Under the pieces are notes generated by a model. It did no database searches and was not told where the DNA came from. It saw only the letters and a program-made list of their open reading frames with translations. Of a stretch of DNA of 24,043 bases, positions 22,496 through 24,043 are shown piece by piece; within the stretch, counting starts at the first letter, position 1; each line of letters starts with the position of its first letter. The stretch comes from Candidatus Aminicenantes bacterium UBA876 (GTDB lineage Bacteria > Acidobacteriota > Aminicenantia > UBA2199): the NCBI GenBank assembly GCA_002294665.1, contig DBFQ01000085.1, positions 9,809 to 33,851 of the forward strand, given 5' to 3'. The position numbers and the translations under genes were made by a program.

Positions 22496-22531
22496 GCCTT
22501 CCTGTCTCCTGACACCTGATACCTTCTCTTC
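22496..22531. repeat. Second copy of the CAGGTGTCAGGA repeat family
   Basis: Read on the minus strand it gives GGTATCAGGTGTCAGGAGAC. The 12-mer TCCTGACACCTG (22507-22518) is the reverse complement of 6243-6254, and the neighbouring GATACCTTCT (22518-22527) returns at 23986-23995. It ends about 13 bases before the stop of the mogA-like gene. Confidence 0.6.
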
Positions 22532-22543
22532 AACTCTGTTTAT

Positions 22544-23014
22544 TTAATGTCCCTCGCCGCGCAACATCCGGATACCATGCTCCAGCAGGGGCAGAATCAG
22601 CCGCGTGCAGAGCCGCACGGCTTTCAGGGATCCAGGAAAATTCACCACCAGCGTGTGGCCGGAAATTCCGCATTCACCCCGTGAAAACACGGCGTAAGGC
22701 GTCTCGCGGCCGGATTCCCGCCGCAACATCTCGGCAACCCCGGGCAGCGTGCGTTCACAAAACGCCCGCGTAACTTCGGGAGTGATGTCCCGCGGGCCGA
22801 TCCCCGTACCTCCGGTGGTAATAATCCAATCCGCTTTGCGCCATTTTTCCAGGGCCGCCCGAATCGCCTCGGGATCATCCGGGACCAGATCGCTGTGCAC
22901 ATTGACGTCGACATCGCTGTTTTCCAGCATGGCGACGATTTCCGGACCGGACCGATCGCGGTATTCACCCGCGTGAGCGCGATCCGATATGGTAACAACC
23001 ACGATTTCCAGCAT
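22544..23014 (-). CDS. mogA: MogA/MoaB-type molybdopterin adenylyltransferase
   Basis: 156 residues. The molybdopterin-binding motif GGTGIGPRDITPE lies at 68-80, and the flanking patterns ISDRAHAGEYRDRSGP and LVVNFPGSLKAV match MogA-type proteins, which adenylylate molybdopterin before molybdate insertion. The protein is slightly shorter than E. coli MogA (195), closer to stand-alone MoaB. ATG 23014 has GGGAGG eight bases ahead. It starts inside the end of the MOSC gene, with a 50-base overlap in a different frame, so the two are translationally coupled. It is the last gene of the moaC-MOSC-mogA operon. Whether it is MogA-like (adenylyltransferase) or MoaB-like cannot be fully settled by eye; the start motif with DRAxxGxYxDxSGP favours MogA. 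Confidence 0.9.
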   Translation of the reverse strand: MLEIVVVTISDRAHAGEYRDRSGPEIVAMLENSDVDVNVHSDLVPDDPEAIRAALEKWRKADWIITTGGTGIGPRDITPEVTRAFCERTLPGVAEMLRRESGRETPYAVFSRGECGISGHTLVVNFPGSLKAVRLCTRLILPLLEHGIRMLRGEGH

Positions 23015-23435
23015 TGATGATTCCTCCCTGGATCACGCGGGCGAACACCCCATGGTCCGGCAGAACGGATTCTCCGGTGATGCGCAGGATTGCGTTCTCC
23101 TGGTGCAGGGGTTTGCCCAATTGCGTGACTTCAAGCTTCACTGCGCCGATTCCGATTCTTTCGCCGACATCCACGCGACTCCAGTCTACACCGCGTGTCA
23201 GAATGTTTTCTCCAAACGCTCCCGGGCCCGCATAAACCATGGGATCCGCACGCAATACACGTTGCCACGCAGGCAGGCAAACCTCTTCCGCCAGCAGGCT
23301 GACCTGGCGATGCCAATGGCCCGCATGGGCATCTCCCTCAATTCCCCAATCAGCGCGAAAAACCGCGGTTTCAATGGGACGTTTCTGCACCCCCTTGCTC
23401 GTAGAAACACAGATCGCCACTACTTCAAAGTTCAT
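22965..23435 (-). CDS. MOSC-domain protein
   Basis: 156 residues of the MOSC (molybdenum cofactor sulfurase C-terminal) family. Core motifs are WGIEGDAHAGHWHRQVSLLA near 30-49, FGENILTRGVDW near 74-85 and GDVxLEVTQxGK-type residues AVKLEVTQLGKPLH. In close relatives as I remember them the last motif reads KECHxxCAI with a further Cys before MP; here these three positions are Leu, Asn and Ser/Val, so the usual thiols are missing. The C-terminus is also short, ending in GGIINAGNRG and a tail that lies in the overlap with mogA. MOSC proteins transfer sulfur or handle molybdopterin. The ATG at 23435 overlaps the end of moaC by 11 bases and lacks a clear binding site, so it depends on coupling. 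Confidence 0.87.
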   Translation of the reverse strand: MNFEVVAICVSTSKGVQKRPIETAVFRADWGIEGDAHAGHWHRQVSLLAEEVCLPAWQRVLRADPMVYAGPGAFGENILTRGVDWSRVDVGERIGIGAVKLEVTQLGKPLHQENAILRITGESVLPDHGVFARVIQGGIINAGNRGCYHIGSRSRG

Positions 23436-23874
23436 GCTTGGTCTTTTCCACCAGGTGGATATCCCCGATCACCATATCCCGATCGACCGCTTTGCACATA
23501 TCGTAAATCGACAGGGCGGCCACCGCAACCGCGGTCAATGCTTCCATTTCCACGCCCGTCTGGGCGGCGCAATCCGCCCTGCCCGTGATCAGGATGCGAT
23601 CGGCACGGATCTCGAAATCGACATCGACTCTGTGCAGAAACACGTTGTGGCAGAGCGGAATCAGCTCTGAAGCCCGTTTGCCGCCCTGGATCCCCGCGAC
23701 CCTGGCTACCGCCAGCACATCTCCCTTCTTGATCCTGTTGCGGCGGATCAGGTCAATGGTTTCCGCTTTCAACTGCACCCAGCCGCCGGCCACGGCCGCA
23801 CGGCGACTGACGGGTTTGGCGCCCACGTCAACCATACGCGCATTCCCTTCCTCATCCACATGCGATAACTCCAT
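23425..23874 (-). CDS. moaC: Cyclic pyranopterin monophosphate synthase
   Basis: MoaC converts the cyclic intermediate made by MoaA from GTP into cyclic pyranopterin monophosphate, the first stable step of molybdenum cofactor synthesis. All key residues of the E. coli enzyme have counterparts: the lysine of KKGDVLAVARVAGIQ, GKRASELIPLCHN with the catalytic His, TGVEMEALTAVAVAAL, and IYDMCKAVD with the catalytic Asp and Lys. The protein is 149 residues, against 161 in E. coli; the usual LLxKSGGKSG tail is replaced by VEKTKHEL. ATG 23874 follows AAAAGGAGG. It is the first visible gene of the operon, with the MOSC gene overlapping its end by 11 bases. moaA is not in this window and could lie to the right or elsewhere. 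Confidence 0.96.
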   Translation of the reverse strand: MELSHVDEEGNARMVDVGAKPVSRRAAVAGGWVQLKAETIDLIRRNRIKKGDVLAVARVAGIQGGKRASELIPLCHNVFLHRVDVDFEIRADRILITGRADCAAQTGVEMEALTAVAVAALSIYDMCKAVDRDMVIGDIHLVEKTKHEL

Positions 23875-23923
23875 CTCAGCCTCCTTTTACAGGGTCATTC
23901 GCCCCCGGCCACTCGCCGCTTGC

Positions 23924-24035
23924 TTCACTTCTCACTTTTCTCTTGTCCCGCCTCCCCTGTCTACTGAGGCTGTCTCCCGCCTCCGGATACCTTCTTTTCA
24001 CTTTTCACTTTTCACTTTTCACTTTTCACTTTTCA
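23924..24035. repeat. (CTTTTCA)6 array with diverged flank
   Basis: Six perfect copies of the seven-base unit CTTTTCA occupy 23994-24035, directly upstream of moaC on the minus strand (where the unit reads TGAAAAG). To the left, CTTCACTTCTCACTTTTC (near 23924) is a diverged start of the same type, and 23986-23995 (GATACCTTCT) matches 22518-22527. Pyrimidine-rich runs with CCTCC and CCCTGTCT lie between. The array may extend beyond the window. It occupies the region where a moaC promoter would be expected, and no clear promoter was found in it. Confidence 0.85.
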
Positions 24036-24043
24036 CTCTTGTG

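Larger units (their letters stand above)
21925..22543. other. Gene-free convergent spacer with stem-loops and repeats
   Basis: This 619-base stretch separates the convergent peptide transporter and molybdenum operon. From left to right it holds two stem-loops (21948-22044), unremarkable sequence to about 22118, a short hairpin with a T-run (22119-22144), a TTGGAAT-c-ATTCCAA palindrome (near 22152-22166), a (AGTTGGAG)5 array, an A-rich degenerate array and a copy of the CAGGTGTCAGGA family. The frame open at 22120-22512 is an artefact of the repeats. From about 22340 to 22470 the base composition is clearly AT-richer than the genes around it. Confidence 0.7.

Noticed and set aside
22120..22512. 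Open frame of 130 codons in the convergent spacer
   Set aside because: Its sequence comes from the repeats (SWRVGELESWRVGE from AGTTGGAG units and Asn/Ser-rich text from the A-rich array). No binding site and no domain.

Overview
The window looks like chromosomal DNA of an uncultured, diderm (Gram-negative) bacterium with GC in the mid-to-high fifties by eye. Support for a diderm comes from a TorF-type outer-membrane barrel, a Tat-exported enzyme and a putative lipoprotein. Two secreted proteins built from Kre9/KNH-type Ig-like repeats resemble proteins I associate with Candidatus Aminicenantes and related Acidobacteriota. That placement is recollection plus inference, not a measured result. 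No rRNA, tRNA, CRISPR, transposase or phage gene was found.

Layout from left to right. (1) 1-5485, minus strand: a six-gene directon reading AcsA-type acyl-CoA synthetase, free-standing acyl carrier protein, Kbl-type aminoketone synthase, TorF-like barrel, CelD/FemAB-like acyltransferase, GNAT acetyltransferase (cut by the window edge). (2) 5722-6177, plus strand: a GyrI-like ligand-binding protein, followed by a convergent intergenic repeat. (3) 6319-8372, minus strand: a PAP2 lipid phosphatase fused to a DUF4097-like domain, coupled to a small metallophosphoesterase. (4) 8492-9049, plus strand: a short DUF445 membrane protein. (5) 9193-13217, minus strand: a secreted Ig-like protein, a Tat-exported aldo/keto reductase with an Fe-S tail, and a putative lipoprotein. 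(6) 13324-14094, plus strand: an HpaI-family aldolase behind a good promoter. (7) 14105-18527, minus strand: three overlapping signalling genes (PAS histidine kinase, lone receiver, REC-PAS-kinase-REC hybrid). (8) 18760-19842, plus strand: a second secreted Ig-like protein ending at a textbook terminator. (9) 20110-21924, plus strand: a POT-family peptide transporter behind a near-consensus promoter. (10) 21925-22543: a gene-free convergent spacer with stem-loops and several kinds of short repeat. (11) 22544-23874, minus strand: a moaC / MOSC / mogA-like molybdenum-cofactor operon with overlapping genes, and (CTTTTCA)6 upstream of it.

How the parts may work together. The acs-acp-kbl trio should load an acyl (probably acetyl) group and condense it with an amino acid, and two acyltransferases downstream in the same directon could modify the amine product. 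This is the best candidate here for an undescribed pathway. The molybdenum operon would supply or sort molybdopterin. The kinase set has three receivers, no membrane segment and no DNA-binding output. The spacers hold unusual low-complexity repeats, some of them shared between loci.
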